Below are positions 1-12,035 of a DNA stretch of 64,000 nt, piece by piece. How positions within the stretch are numbered: the first letter of the stretch is position 1; the number at the start of each line of letters is the position of its first letter. A model generated the notes under the pieces. The model was not told the origin of the DNA. It saw only the letters and a program-made list of their open reading frames with translations, and ran no database searches. The position numbers and the translations under genes were made by a program. Source of the DNA: Anodontia alba. Lineage: Eukaryota; Mollusca; Bivalvia; Lucinida; Lucinidae. Location: positions 131,770,112 through 131,834,111 of the forward strand of contig OZ024823.1 in NCBI GenBank assembly GCA_964016985.1. The letters run 5' to 3'.

Positions 1-29
1 TGTTATGTTATGTTATGTTATGTTATGTA
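1..29. repeat. (TGTTA)n microsatellite
   Basis: Five to six perfect TGTTA units at the left edge of the window; the array probably continues outside it. Confidence 0.9.
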
Positions 30-115
30 TTCAGTGTGACCTAAGAATATTAAATGGTCGAATGTTGGGGGATTCTCTTGGACAGTACACATCACATCAG
101 CCAGCAGGTAGTTGA

Positions 116-1745
116 ATGATTGACTGTTTTATTGTATCTGAACCTATTTTAAATCTTATACCTTGCTTTACCGTTTATAATTACCTGGTCGATTTGTCAG
201 ATATCACTTCAAATACAAACATATTCTTACAAACAATTTATTTTAAAGTAAAATTAAACCCTTTATCATCGAAATTTATTTTGAACGATGATTCTCCGTT
301 TATGTTTGAACAAGCCTTAATTTCTACTGTTATTCAAAATTCAATAAGAAAATTTATGAAGAAAGTTTATAGAAATACTGACTCCTTGGATGCGGCTACC
401 GACTTTAGTGACATAATCAAAAGTGCAGCAACTATGTCTCTTAAAAATACTAACATTTGAAATATTTCAAAGAGTCAGTAAAGTAGAAAAATATCTTAAG
501 TGGTATGATGGTTCTCTTCAAAAAGCCAGATTAGTGTTGATGAACAAGAAAAAACTTTTCAAAATACTTGGTAATGATCCATGTATCATATCTTCATTTT
601 ACAAAACATTTAAAAAGTTAACGAAGTTAAGAAAGCAACAACATAGACAGTACCATCAGTAGATTTTAAATTAACTAGATAATATGTGCAAACACAAGAA
701 AAACATAACCCATTATATTGAAAACTTCTAGACGAATTAAAAAAAACTGATAAAGTAAATAATAAAAGTGAAGCTGTGTCAAGCTCAGATTAGTTCAGAC
801 ACTTCTCATCTTTAAACAAACAAATGTTATGACTTTAGATACAGAAATTATAAATGAATTAAAAGATCTTGAGAAAGAAAAAAGTGCTTAATGAATTAGA
901 CTACTTAATATCTGAAAAAATAGCATCAAATACCTTAGAAATAAAAATCAATTGGTTGTGATTCAGTACTAAACGAAATGTTGAAATATGAACAGTGTTG
1001 TTTGCTTTTGCCATTTTGGAAATTATTCACTTTAGATTTTTTCCTTAAAATAATTATTCCCCTTCGCAAAAAGCGATCTTTAATAGACCCTTCAAACTAC
1101 AGAGGAATCACATTTTATGGTTGTATTGGTAAACTGTTAAATAAAATTCTTTTTAATAAATTGGTACAGTTCAAACAAAAGCATAAAGTACTTGTAAAGA
1201 ACCAGTTGGATTTATAAAATGGAATCGAACAACAGATCACATGTTTATTTAAAAACAAATCTAGTTGACAGGCACACACAAAGGGTATTAAACGTGCCTT
1301 TGGTACTGTATGGCATGATGGACCTTTTTTCATAAATTGAGACGTATTGGTGTAAGTGATAAGTATTGCCACACACAGAAATATGAATGTATCAACTTGT
1401 TTAACGGTTACAGTTGGTGATTATTGCACTGATACTTTTTCTTCTTTAGAAGGTATCGGACAGGGAGAAAATTTGAATCCCACCTTCTTCAATATCACCA
1501 TTAATGATATCCCCACTTACTTTGATCATTCCTGTGATCCAGTTAAATTAACTAAAGAACGCATTAATTGTTTATTATGTGCCGATGATCTAATATTACT
1601 ATCCAACAGTACAGAGAGTCTTCAAAATTGTGCAGATAAACTTCCAACTTTCTGTCATGATGCGGAAATTTTAGATGCTACAAAGTCTTAAGTATTAAAT
1701 TCTGGTTCAAGGAAAAAGATGTAATTGATACTCTTCAAGGAAACA
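116..1745 (+). mobile_element. LINE-A, part 1: endonuclease end and reverse transcriptase, decayed
   Basis: Remnant of a non-LTR retrotransposon read in several broken frames. Near 116-460 the translation looks like the C-terminal part of an AP-type endonuclease (a degenerate SDH-like site). Near 1085-1215 it reads DPSNYRGITFYGCIGKLLNK, the usual start of a reverse transcriptase domain. At 1356-1691 it has GQGENLNPTFFNI and CADDLILLS, matching the RT fingers/palm motif and the FADD/YADD catalytic box with Phe or Tyr replaced by Cys. Several stops and frameshifts show it is dead. The order of domains continues in two pieces further right (5662-5984 and 8964-9480), so this is probably the 5' part of one disrupted copy. 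The clade cannot be assigned by eye. Confidence 0.85.
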
Positions 1746-1761
1746 ATATTGATAAAAGCCC

Positions 1762-2075
1762 GTTGCTGGCAAGCGTCCCCCGACGTCATGGCTTTGTCAG
1801 TAAAGGGTTGTCTTACTCTTTGTTGCTTTGTGGTTTATTCTACGAGGCGATTTGCTTTATGTCTTACCTTGTGTTATTTTGTTCTTGTGTTTATCAGTCC
1901 TTTTAGCAATGTGATTACCTCGCTTGGGGAAGAGAAAACTAATTTTAGTGCTTTTCGTACGTTTTTTCGATTTGTGCTTGTTTGGATTTGTCGGTTTCCT
2001 CTTCTCTTGGTGTCTGGGAAGGGCTGCGGTTTGTGATTGTGGCACTCCCTGGACTTTTCTCTTACCTTTTTTGTG
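1762..2075 (+). repeat. Dispersed repeat R1, copy 1
   Basis: Non-coding repeat recognised because it recurs at 29012-29290, and less clearly at 25565-26150. Shared words include TCTACGAGGCGATTTG, ACCTCGCTTGG and TGATTGTG.CACTC. Open frames here on either strand are not conserved between copies, so no gene is called. Confidence 0.6.
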
Positions 2076-2089
2076 ACTTTTAAATCCGT

Positions 2090-3305
2090 ATGATAGGAGG
2101 ATAAACCCAAAACCACACGCACATTTTCAGACCATGTAGAACAAATATGCTTAGTTTAAATATGATTGGTAGAAAATTTTAGGAGGAGTTGCGCCCACAA
2201 GGTATCTGTTCCAATACTAATTGGAACTGGAAAAAAAACTAAGTCAAAAAAGTAGAAAAAATTGATCAAAAAATAAAGGAAGGATAACCCCAAAACCACT
2301 AGCACATCTTCAGACCATGTAGAATATGCATAGTTTAAAAATGATGGGTGGAAAACTGTAGGATGAGTTGCACCACAAAGTATCTATTCTGATACTAATC
2401 GGGACCTAAAAAACGTCGAAAAGGTGGAAAAAAACGTTGATAAGAAATGATGGGAGGATAACATCAAAAGCATATGGTACATCTTCAGACCATGACAAAA
2501 ACACCTGCAAAGTTTCAAAAAGTTTGGTATAAAACTGTAAGAGAAGTTGCACCCACAAGTTACCCATGCCATTGTGTCACAACTAAAAAAACTAAGTTGA
2601 AAAAAGCAAAAAGTTGAAAAAACGATAACGGCAGGATAACCCAAAAACCACATGCACATCTTCAGACCATGTAGAACAAGTACGCGTAGTTTCTAAATGA
2701 TCAGTGAAAAACTCTAGGAGGAGTTGCACCCACAAGATATCTATTATAATACTAATCGAACCTGAAAAAACTAAGTCGAAAAAGTAGAAAAAAAAAAGTG
2801 ATTAAAATATAATGGGAGGATAACTCCAAAATCATATGCACATCTATAGACCATGTAGAATAAGTATGCATAGTTTCAAAGTGATCGGTAGAAAACTCTA
2901 GGAGGATTTGCGGCCATAAAGTATCTATTCTAATAGTAATCGAATCTGGAAAAAACTAAGTCGAAAAAGTAGAAAAAGTTGATAAAAATAATAAATTAAG
3001 GGAGTATAACCCTAAAACCACATGGACATCTACAGACCATGTTGAACAAGTCTGCATAGTTTCAAAATGATCGGTGGAAAACTCTAGAAGCATTTGTGCC
3101 AACAAGGTATCTATTCTGTTAATAATCTGACCTGAAAAAAAAATAAGTTGAAAAAGTGGAAAAAGTTGATAAAAAAATAACGGGAGGATAACCCCAAAAC
3201 CAGATGCGCAGCTTCAGACCATGACAAAAACACCTGCAAAGTTTCAAAAAGATGAGTTAAAAACTGTAAGAGGAGTTGCGTCTACAAACTTCCCATCTCA
3301 TCTTG
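2090..3305 (+). repeat. Tandem array, unit about 182 bp, 6-7 copies
   Basis: Units start near 2096, 2280, 2453, 2631, 2815, 2999 and 3181, each with GGAGGATAACCCCAAAACC, then TTCAGACCATG, a TAGTTTCAAAATGATCGGTG block and an A-rich AAAAAGTTGATAAAA end. Copies differ by some 10-20 percent and small indels. The array runs into a GGACGG repeat and a short hairpin (3313-3376), the same arrangement as at 60385-61045. No conserved frame. Confidence 0.85.
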
Positions 3306-3312
3306 TGTCTAC

Positions 3313-3376
3313 AGACGGACGGAAGGACGGACGGACGAACCCATTTTAATAGTTCCCTTCGACTTACGTCGAGGGG
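3313..3376 (+). other. GGACGG tract plus terminal hairpin closing the 182-bp array
   Basis: A short GACGGACGGAAGGACGG tract (3313-3338) is followed by a hairpin at 3353-3376 with arms TCCCTTCGAC and GTCGAGGGGA around a TTAC loop. The arrangement (tandem repeats, GGAC tract, GC-rich hairpin, then T/A-rich sequence) recalls the 3' end of non-autonomous Helitron-like elements. No CTRR terminus was pinned down. Confidence 0.5.
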
Positions 3377-3589
3377 ACAAAAATTTAAAATCATATACAT
3401 TCTAAGGTATACTCAGCTTGATCACATTAAGTCTCAGCGTAAGGGTAAAAACTTCCATCAGTCCATGAATAGGTGAGTTTAACTTCAGAGCAATTGTCTG
3501 GCCTGCTAGGCTTAGCAAATCTGATACCATGCTAAGTCAGTCCGAATGGCAAATGTTACTTGGCATTATGGATGATCGTGGCTTGGTGT

Positions 3590-3943
3590 CTCTGATGGGA
3601 GGTGTGGGATAATTGTATCGATTCCTGATCATTGCCTTCCTTTCTATTTTGGAACAAATGATACCCTTTCCTACTCGTGATAAAAACCGTTCCAAGGCGG
3701 TTCTTCTGTCATGGTTTATTTTTGTTATAGTTTGTCTTTGAATGTGTGTGTCGCTTACATCTTTTTGTTTTGGATAGCCATTTGGCCACTTTGTGGGAAA
3801 GTAACTGTCCGTTTGGCTTTCTGCTAGTGATGTTTCCATTAGGGTCTAGTTAGTTCGTGTTTGTGTTTCTTTCCCTTTGACCTCTGATGGGAGGTGTGGG
3901 ATAATTGTATCGATTCCTGATCATTGCCCTCCTTTCTATTTTG
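3590..3943. repeat. 62-bp direct repeats flanking about 230 bp
   Basis: 3590-3651 and 3882-3943 are the same 62-bp sequence with one mismatch (beginning CTCTGATGGGAGGTGTGG). The 230 bp between them is T-rich and has no recognisable frame. They could be short terminal repeats of an unknown element or a segmental duplication. Confidence 0.75.
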
Positions 3944-4019
3944 CATTTGATTCTTACCACTTTTCCGGGTCAAGTTTAGGATATCCACTCTCCAGATAAA
4001 CTTAGTGATCACGACATTG

Positions 4020-5650
4020 TTTCAGGATTTTTAAGAATCTTCATTCAACATATGAAGAAACCTCGGAGGAAGTTGTAGTAATATCAGAATGGTGACTTTG
4101 AAACTATGAGAAAGGATGCGTTAAGATTTGCAAAGGAGAAGTACTCCAAATGCCAGTCGGATGCTAGATCAGTGCAGGAACACTTTAATTTAATAACTTC
4201 ATTCATTCATGATTCAGCTGATAAGCATATCTTCTCAAAAATTAGTAAGTCTGTCTCTACGATTCCTTGGCTCACTCCAGAGATAAGAAGAAAGATTTGC
4301 TGAAGGAATAAAATACATGCTGAGGCTACAGGTCCTTGAGAAGGGAAATAAAGGCTGACATTAAAAAGCAGCATAATTTGTAAGTGACAAACTTGGTAGG
4401 TGATGCAAAGGCAAATCATAGAGACTTCCACAGATAAATAAATAGTAAGAAAAAGGCAAGGTAATCTACCCCTTAAAAAGAGGGGAGGAAATGGAGTTGC
4501 AGAATCAGACTCTGAAAGGGCAGAGGAACTAATTGGTCAGGTCAATGATGCGTTCAATAGAACTGAGTACAATGACATTCCGTTAACCAGAAGGTCGGCC
4601 CCTTTCATGGACAGTATTTTGGTGTCTTCAGAATGAGTAATTAAGATACTCAAATGCTTGAATCCCTCAAAAGCCTTAAGACCTAGTGAACTTCATCCAA
4701 GAGTTCTAAAGGCGCTAGTAAATGAACTAGGTCCAGTATTTGCATATTTGCTCCAACAATCTCTTGATACGGGTGAAATCTCCAAGAAATCGCTTCTTGC
4801 AAACATTTGTCCCCTCTTTAAGAAAGCGGATAGGGCTCTTGCTTGTAATTATCGCCTCATGTCCCTGACATGCGTGGCATGTAAGTTGCTTGAACATATA
4901 ATATGCTCAAATATCATGGCTCACTTGGATGAATATCAGCTCTTGTCCGACAGGCAACATGTATTTAGGCAAAAGACAGTTGTGAAACTCAGTTGATCAC
5001 TGTTATAAATGATTAGGTAAAAATCTTGGACAAAGGAGGACAGGTTGACCCATTTATTCTGAATTTCGGGAAGGCTTCTGACACCTTGCCTCATGAACTT
5101 CTTAAAAGCAAATTATTTGGAGGCAGCATAAAGGGGACTTGTTCGCCCCATTTTGGAATATGACAGCTGTGTTTGGGATCCCCGAGGCGCAGTTCTTCAA
5201 CAAGAAATCGAAAAAGTTCAGAATAGGGCTGCTAGGTTTGTTACTAGCAATTAGTGCTTTGAAACTGGGAGTATGACTGGAATACTGGAAAAACTAAAAT
5301 AGGAGTCTCTCAAGAAAAGGAGACTGATTCTTTTGTGGTGCTGCCAGCATTCCAACAGATGATTTTATCCACCTCCACCCCCACCCCCACATCCCCGCAG
5401 TGGAAATCATCAGTCATTGACTTTTCAGACCCCCTGCCAGAACTGTCATTTACAAGGGCTCATTCTTCCCTCAAACAATCAGAAATTGGAATTCCCTTCC
5501 AGATTCGATTATAACCTCTGTCGAAGGTGCAGAGGATGGCCAGGTTTACCTCTCTTGTGAGAGTTAGAGACTAACTTCCCATATGTTAGGTCCTGGTGGA
5601 TGAATGTCATTAGACGTATCACCAGTAAAAATCTGATTCTGATTCTGATA
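4020..5650 (+). mobile_element. CR1/Jockey-like non-LTR retrotransposon, internally deleted
   Basis: At 4106-4303 the frame contains IPWLTPEIRRKI, the linker typically found before the RT domain in CR1/Jockey-type ORF2. At 4658-4996 an RT N-terminal region is clear: NPSKALRPSELHPRVLK, then a NYRLMSLTCVACKLLEHII block and QHVFRQK. Near 5045-5125 the text jumps from KASDTLPHELLKSKL straight to KGT.SPHFGI.QLCLGSP, the C-terminal VRPILEYxxxVWDP region, so the catalytic core with YADD is deleted. The 3' end near 5630-5650 carries a short CTGATT repeat tail, as CR1-type elements often do. Many stops make it inactive. Confidence 0.85.
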
Positions 5651-5661
5651 ACTATTTATTA

Positions 5662-5984
5662 ACTATGTGTGAGAAGTTACATCAAGTAAAATTATATCCT
5701 AAATTTTGCAAGTATATATTATATGTTAATTGTAAGACCACAAATCTTGCTGTTCGCGGAGAAACAGGACGGTATCACCTCCTTATGCGAATTTAAGCAA
5801 ATATGTTTAAATATTAAACACATTTAAAAGCATCTAAAATGATCCCTTAACAGAAGCATACGGGTTATATAAAAAATTAAGTAATAAAGGAATTGATCCC
5901 TGGATACAATTCATTAAGAGTATTATGTCTTATTTGAATATCAAGGTTGATTTAAGAGTGATTGTACGCAGTGATATCGAATAG
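5662..5984 (+). mobile_element. LINE-A, part 2: post-RT region
   Basis: In shifting frames this reads CEKLHQVKLYPKFCKYIL, then NLAVRGETGRYHLL, the conserved region after the RT domain of this LINE type, and then GLYKKLSNKGIDPWIQFIKS. It follows logically from the RT fragment ending at 1745 and ends abruptly at an L1-like insertion. The sequence GAATAG at its end (5979-5984) is repeated at 8964-8969 on the other side of that insertion. Confidence 0.75.
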
Positions 5985-8697
5985 ATTTTTTTATTTTTTT
6001 ATTTTTTTTTTTTTTTTATTTTTTTTTTTTTTTTTGCAAATTTAGAAAAGAAAAGGGCAGAAAGCAAACTTATTGATTAAACATAAATGGGAAAATCATA
6101 ACAAACCAAGCGGAAATATTAAAATAAGAGAAATCATATTATGGAAAATTGTACAGAAAACAAGACCAAAAGAATTCATCATACAACTTTTTTGACAATA
6201 ATATAAATAAGTTAAATGAAACAGACCAAAATAAATTTGATAGGCAGTTAACAGAAGAAGAATGCAGACTAGCATTAAAAGAAATGAAAAATCAAAAGAG
6301 TCCTGGTTCGGATGGAATAACTGCAGAATTCTATAAAATATTTTAGAATGATATAAAACAATTCTACGTTAATTCAATAAATTACTCCTATCAGTGCGGC
6401 GAACTTACAGAGCTGCAAAATCAAAGAATTATTTCTCTTATACCTAAATCAGAAAAAGACATAACGTTTTAAGAAAAATGGCGTCCGATAAGTTTATTAA
6501 ATGTCGATTATAAAATAGCAACAAAGCAATAGCAAACAGATTAAAACGTGTATTACCAAACATTATAAACAACTAACAAACTGGATTTCTGAGAGGCAGA
6601 TATGTAGGGGAAAATGTACAAATCTTATTTGAACTACTTGATTATGTTGAAGAAAACGAAATACCTGGAATGGTATTTTTTCTGACTTCGAAAAAGCCTT
6701 CGATAGCATAGATCATGAGTTTTTAACGAAGTGTTTAAAGCACTTCAACTTCAGTGAAGATTTTATAAACTGGATAAGACTTTGTTACTCAAATGAAACT
6801 AGTTGTGTTACAAATAGTGGTTTTCAATCGGAATTTTTTCCTGTTAAACGTGGCGTACCACAAGGTTGTCCACTCTCCCCATATTTGTTTATAATTTGTA
6901 TGGAATTACTTACTTACCAAATAAGAATAAACAAAAATATTAAAGGTATAACAATAGCAGGATGTGAATTGATAAATACGTTATTCAGATGACGCGTCTT
7001 TTATCCTAGATGGTTCAAAAAGATCTTTTGAAACCTTAATTGACATATTAGAAACTTTTAGATTTATATCTGGTTTAAAATTAAATGCAAAACAAAATGT
7101 CAAATTTTACGAATAGGTGTTACAAAAGATACAAATATAGTATACCTGAAAAAATAATGAAATTTCAATGTAGCTCATATGCAACCAAAGCTCTCGGGAT
7201 AGCCTTTTACCCAAATAAAGAACGGAATTTAGAACTTCATCTAGATTAAAATATAAAACAATTTGAAACTTGCCTGAAACAATGCAGCATAGGAAATTAC
7301 CATTAATGGGAAAAATTACTGTTATAAAAACGTTTGCTCTCCCAAAATTAATATTTGTACTTTCTGCGCTTCCGAATCCCTCAAATGTTACAATTAACCA
7401 TATTGAAAAAATAATGTATGCATTTATTTGGGACAACAAACCTGAGAAAATAAAATGAAACACCTTGATACAAAAATATGAAGCAGGTGGAATAAAAATG
7501 GTGGACATAAGAAAATTTATACAGTCGCTTAAAATAACTTGGATAAAAAGGCTGTTAGACCCAAACAGCAATAGAGTAATAAAGAAAATATATTTAAATA
7601 GATTAAACAATTTCGGTATGGATTTATACTTTGAATGTGACATTCATGAGAAGGATGTACAGGTGAATTTTAAAGATAATGCTTTTTTAACAGACATTTT
7701 AATAGCCTGGAGTAAACTGAACAAAAAACATGCAACAGTGTATTATAGCAGTGGAATTTTATAGAATAATTTGAATAAAAAAGCTGGAAATCGCACTTTA
7801 TTATACAAAAAAATGGTTCCAAAACAGGTAATAAATATATAAAAGATATTTATGATTATAGTTTAAAGAAAATATACTCTTTTGAAGAATTAACAGGCTT
7901 AGAACTGATCGTCGACTTTCTAAAGTATATAAGCCTGGTTCAGAGTATACCAAATCACTGGAAAGCTCAACTGAAGCAAGAAAACAGAGATGTTTTTTCG
8001 GGCCCCAACCGTTTTTGACCAGCTTCAAAAAGCAAAACAAACAAATAAATTTGTTTACAATATACTGCTAAACTCTGAAGAGGTTGAAGGGAAAAAGTCA
8101 GAACAGAAATGGAATGAAAGTTTTTTGGACGAAGAATTAAACTGGAAAAACAAATACTGCACTACACTTACGACAATAAACGAAATCAAAATTAGAGATT
8201 TCAATATAAGTATTTAAAAAGAATAATACCAAAAAATCAGTGCTTAAACAAATGTAAGTTAGTGAATTAATCTTTATGCGATTTTTGTAATATGGAAATC
8301 GAAACATTAAACCATTTGTTTTGGGAATGCAGGCATGTGCAAAGCTTCTGGATGCAATTAAAGGAATTCCTAAAAGAACATAACATATACGAGTACTTAG
8401 ACGTAACTTTTAAAAGCATAACGTTTGGACTACAAAAAAGGCAGGATCCATATATTAAAATAAAGAATTTTATAATTTTTACTGCAAAATATTTTATATT
8501 TAGTAATAAGTATCAGAAAGCAATTCCAACGTGGGAGGGTTTTAAGCTATATATATAAAAAAAAAAAATACGCAATGAACAAGAAATAGCTCTTATAAAG
8601 GATAAACTTTTAGATTTTGAACGAGGTTGGGGAAATTTTAAAAAACATTTTTTGAGAAGCCAGAAAGAAAGCAAAAGTAAATTATAGTCGGCAGCGC

Positions 8698-8751
<54 letters not shown>

Positions 8752-8963
8752 TTCTCATAAAGCCTTTTACCTTATTGTGACATGTTGTCGAAAGTTATTT
8801 TCAACACAAAGTAAAAAAGTTATTTGTGAAAGTATGTTTTCATGCATGATATAACCTTCTTTTAATGCAAAAGGATTGTATACTGTATTTCTGGAGAAAT
8901 TATTAATGTATTTGAAAATTGCTTTGTGTGACATTTAACAGTAATAGATAAAATAAAAAAAAA
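5985..8963 (+). mobile_element. L1-like non-LTR retrotransposon, ORF2 remnant
   Basis: Starts after a T-rich run and is broken by stops. Visible blocks in order: LTEEECRLALKEMKN with SPGSDGITAEFYK (6240-6345); RPISLLNVDYKIATK (about 6482); FEKAFDSIDHEFL (about 6690); RGVPQGCPLSPYLF (about 6850), the RT motif before the catalytic box, while the YADD region near 6985 is destroyed by a frameshift; SGLKLNAKQ (about 7070); KLPLMGKITVIKTFALPKL (about 7290); AFIWDNKPEK with GGIKMVDI (7410-7510); and the C-terminal CNFCNMEIETLNHLFWEC cysteine motif (about 8275-8335). The 3' end is A-rich (8949-8963) and is followed by GAATAG, matching 5979-5984, so a target-site duplication of at least 6 bp brackets the copy. 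It sits inside LINE-A. Confidence 0.9.
8698..8746. repeat. (TC)n microsatellite
   Basis: About 24 CT dinucleotides near the 3' end of the L1-like copy. Confidence 0.95.
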
Positions 8964-9480
8964 GAATAGTTTTAAAAGCTTTGGTTTCGAAATTCACTAA
9001 AATCTGGAAAGAAAGAATCAAATCTGATACAGGTGAAATTAAACACAAAGACAATAAATTAAGAACGTACTGTCTTTTAAACATTTTTAATATTCTTGCA
9101 GTTTGGTAGCCGAAACCAAAGGAGGGGTTTATGTAAATTTAGAATTAGCAATTATCAGTTTGAAATAGAACAGGTCAGATATAAGAATATTAAAGAAGAC
9201 TTAAATTTATGTAAGATAGTGTTGAAGATGAAAAACATGTTTTACTTAAATGCCCAGTGTTAGATAAAGTTAGGAACACATCTCTAGTAACAATCTATAA
9301 AAAATACCCCAAAATTGATATTTTGAATGACAAGGATAAATAAATTTGGCCTATGAGTGCAGAAGAGTGTAATATGTTTCACCAATTACTAATAAGAACC
9401 TTAATTTCCTCTTTCACAGAAGAGAGAACAAACAAGTTAAAAACGTCAACAATTTAAACCTCGGTGATTTAGATTCAGTA
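8964..9480 (+). mobile_element. LINE-A, part 3: C-terminal region
   Basis: Broken frames read FTKIWKERIKSDTGEIK, then KLRTYCLL, and VEDEKHVLLKCPVLDKVRN near 9220-9270, the C-terminal Cys/His motif region typical of LINE ORF2. It continues the protein order of 116-1745 and 5662-5984. The far end (9486-9502) has the palindrome AAGATACGTGTATCTT. Confidence 0.75.
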
Positions 9481-10008
9481 ACCTATAAGATACGTGTATC
9501 TTAAGATTCACTGTTTGATGTGTGCTGGCTTGGTAATTCAGCTTTTATTTGCTGGAATTCCTCGGCCGATTCCGTGACTTAGCGGTACTGGTCGGAGTCT
9601 TCCGAGTGTACATGGAGATACTTTGATTCCTCCGCCGCGCATACTATTTGTCGCGGCGGATGAGTCGAAACGATTTTCTTATGATTTTTTTTCTTTTTTT
9701 TTTTTTTTTGTAATTTACCATACTGTATTTACCCTAAGTGTTGGGACACCTTGACTGTTTACTATACTTGACATAATATTGAACAAATGCAGACCCTGAT
9801 CAGGTGTGGCCTGGATCTGGACTGTTTGCTCAGGCCTATATGTCCCAGCGCTTGGGTGTTACGGTAATCTTTTTTTTTTTTTTTTTTTTTTTTTGCCTTT
9901 TATGGGCGCATCTCATACATGTATTTTGTGATTTGCAAATAAAACTGAGCTGAGCTGCGTTGCGTTGTTATTCGCAATAATAATATAATACGAGGCACAA
10001 TGTCATAG
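9481..10008. repeat. Non-coding: GC hairpin, T-runs and a family E MITE
   Basis: Contains a hairpin near 9633-9660 (arms TCCGCCGCG and CGCGGCGGA), T-runs near 9695 and 9870, and a family E element at about 9717-9868. The ends of that element resemble ACCGTATTTACCCTAAGTGTT and its centre has the base of the AAACAGT palindrome. No coding signal seen. Confidence 0.55.
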
Positions 10009-10400
10009 AACGTACCTTCGGACATGTGCGCCCAGCGAAGATTTAGATCGTCATGCGCATTCGCGCAGTCTGATCAGAATCTTCACAAGGTATATTTTGC
10101 ATAGCAAAGGATTGAAAGTTTTTTTCATGCGGACAACGAAGACTGATTTGCCTCTACAGCGAGCGTACAAGTCAGAAGTTACGCTGTACGTTGAGACTCA
10201 ATACTACGACGACATATATACTAATATGTGCGTGAAACCAATACATCGTCAGGTTTATGAGATCAGACGACTTGACTTATTATTGAGATGACTTATACTT
10301 GCCTACACTGTGTTTACGGATCAGACGGCTGAGACTGTGCGTGTAACGGTTCACAATATCCGGGTAAAGAAGAATGCCAGATGGTGGCAGCAAATAAGGT
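10009..10400. repeat. Partial family V MITE and unassigned DNA
   Basis: 10010-10085 matches the start of family V (ACCTTCGGACATGTGCGCCC, GCGCATTCGCGCAGTCTGATC, AATCTTCAC). The rest to 10400 has short open frames but no recognisable protein. Confidence 0.5.
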
Positions 10401-10615
10401 TTAACACTTGCTATACTATGGGCAAATTCAGCAGACGACAATATGATGATATTTTTTCTTATTTTTCCTACAAAAGAGGATTTGATATTTCATGCAATTT
10501 GTCTCCAGTGGAGACACTTTGCATGAAATTTAAAATCCTGATTTCTAGGAAAAAATAAGAAAACTTTTTAAAAATGTCGTGTGCTGAAATTTTTTACCTA
10601 TCATGCAAAGTGTTA
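10401..10615. mobile_element. Family S foldback MITE, copy 1
   Basis: Ends pair as TTAACACTTGC... and ...GCAAAGTGTTAG. Inside are inverted ATTCAGCAGACGACA motifs, AT-rich TTTTTCTTATTTTTCC arms and a central hairpin with TTGTCTCCAGTGGAGAC. TTAA at the left end suggests a piggyBac-type target. Confidence 0.7.
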
Positions 10616-10842
10616 GTGATGCCCATCAAAAAGTTGTTGGACGTTGTTGCATGCCAATGTATTAGCAGACTGTATTTAGCATGTGTATTTGGGAAGGCAG
10701 GCTTGAAGAAACAGAACAGACGACAAGGAACGCGGCGTCTGATTTGGGGATACACGGTTTCCAATCAACCAACCGTTTCCGATACGTTTTGACAGGTGGA
10801 AAATACACTATAATAGAACAAATTTTAGGATACATGTAGTAT

Positions 10843-11047
10843 ACTAAACACTCTCAGGGGTAGTTCAGCAGACGACAAATTGGTGATATTTTCTTATTTT
10901 TCCCGGAAGACATGATTTAAAATTTCATGCACATTGTCTTCATTGGAGACAATTTGCATGAAACGTCAAATCCAATTTTCTTGGAAAAATAAAAAAAAAA
11001 TTCAATATATCGTCTGCTGAGATTTTAACCAGAGCGCTTTGTGTTAA
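10843..11047. mobile_element. Family S foldback MITE, copy 2
   Basis: Same plan as 10401-10615: GTTCAGCAGACGACAAATTG at left, central hairpin with ATTGTCTTCATTGGAGAC, TCGTCTGCTGA at right, and TTAA near 11042. Confidence 0.7.
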
Positions 11048-11088
11048 GGAGTTCAGGTGTCCGAATATTTAGGGTACATACGGTATCT

Positions 11089-11317
11089 ACTGCCAATCAC
11101 AACAATTGCCGTCTGCCTTGTCATCTGCTTGTTATTTTAAAAGTCATTTTGCAAACAGTGTGGACCCAGATCAGACTGCTCCTCTAGGAGCAGTCTGATC
11201 TGGGTCCACACTATTTGCCTGTATGCAAAAATAGGTTTGAAAAGTTTGCAAGAATATTCAGCAGACGATAGAAACAGACATTTTCAGATGCAAGTTTTCA
11301 TGGCGTTTTAAGGGTTA
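11089..11317. mobile_element. pB-C MITE, diverged copy
   Basis: Similar along its length to 37586-37829. It holds the module GCAAACAGTGTGGACCCAGA with the apical stem CAGACTGCTCC/GGAGCAGTCTG, and ends ATGGCGTTTTAAGGGTTA. The left end is degenerate. Confidence 0.7.
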
Positions 11318-11755
11318 CTTTATATGATGGGTCACCTGGGTAAAAGTCGCTTATGCCATGTGCGAACGGTATTCCGCGCAGGCTGAGGTTCCTCTTCGCT
11401 ATTCCATATGGCATTGGGATCTTTATTTCTCGCAATATGTAACATAGTCAATTTACATTATTGGCCATGAATATCAAAACCAACAATTTTACAGTTGTCT
11501 GTGTAGCTTTCACAGTCAGTATATTTTCTAACAGTTTATCTTAATACATAGTGATATGAGAAAAGATAAAATGACACATATAAAGCATGAAACTGTTGCT
11601 GGCAATCAGTCCCTCCATTACCAAATGAACCGCAATGTGAGAAAACGTACCTTCTGTCATGTGCGCCCAATGAAGTCTGGTCAGAGCTCCGTTGTCCATA
11701 TGAATAAACTTTGCATCCTTGATAATCCAAAATGCGCCGTGTGAAGACTCTATTC
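11318..11755. other. No gene seen
   Basis: Unassigned sequence with a family V fragment near 11650-11680 (ACCTTCTGTCATGTGCGCCC). Short open frames on both strands overlap this repeat and are not supported. Confidence 0.4.
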
Positions 11756-12035
11756 CATTATGAAAACTTGCCTATTCAAATATACTGAAAATTTTACCAC
11801 CAAAAAATGAAAATTATCAGATAAAAACATTCTGATATTCTTCATATTTCTGCTCAAACCATAGATCGTGGGTACTCGTTAGAACCGCCTCGGCGAGGCG
11901 GTTCTAACGAGTACCCACAATCTATGTTTTTGAGCAGAAATAAGAAAAATAAGGTATACCTCTGTAAACCCCACTTTTACTATATAAAAGTGGGGTTTAA
12001 GGGAGTCAAAATTATATAGGCGTGTTTTCGTGATG
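11756..12035 (-). mobile_element. FB-F foldback element, copy 1
   Basis: Family of about 280 bp: ends CATYACGAAAACAYGCCTAT in inverted orientation; one arm with a hairpin CCCTTAAACCCC...GGGGTTTACAGGG; a central near-perfect palindrome (TGCTCAAAACATAGATTGTG, GGTACTCGTTAGAACCGCC and complement); one arm with CTGAAAATTTTCA. Here it is in reverse orientation and directly abuts copy 2. Confidence 0.9.

Noticed and set aside
8513..8758. RERERER-rich protein on the minus strand
   Set aside because: Translation of the (TC)n microsatellite.
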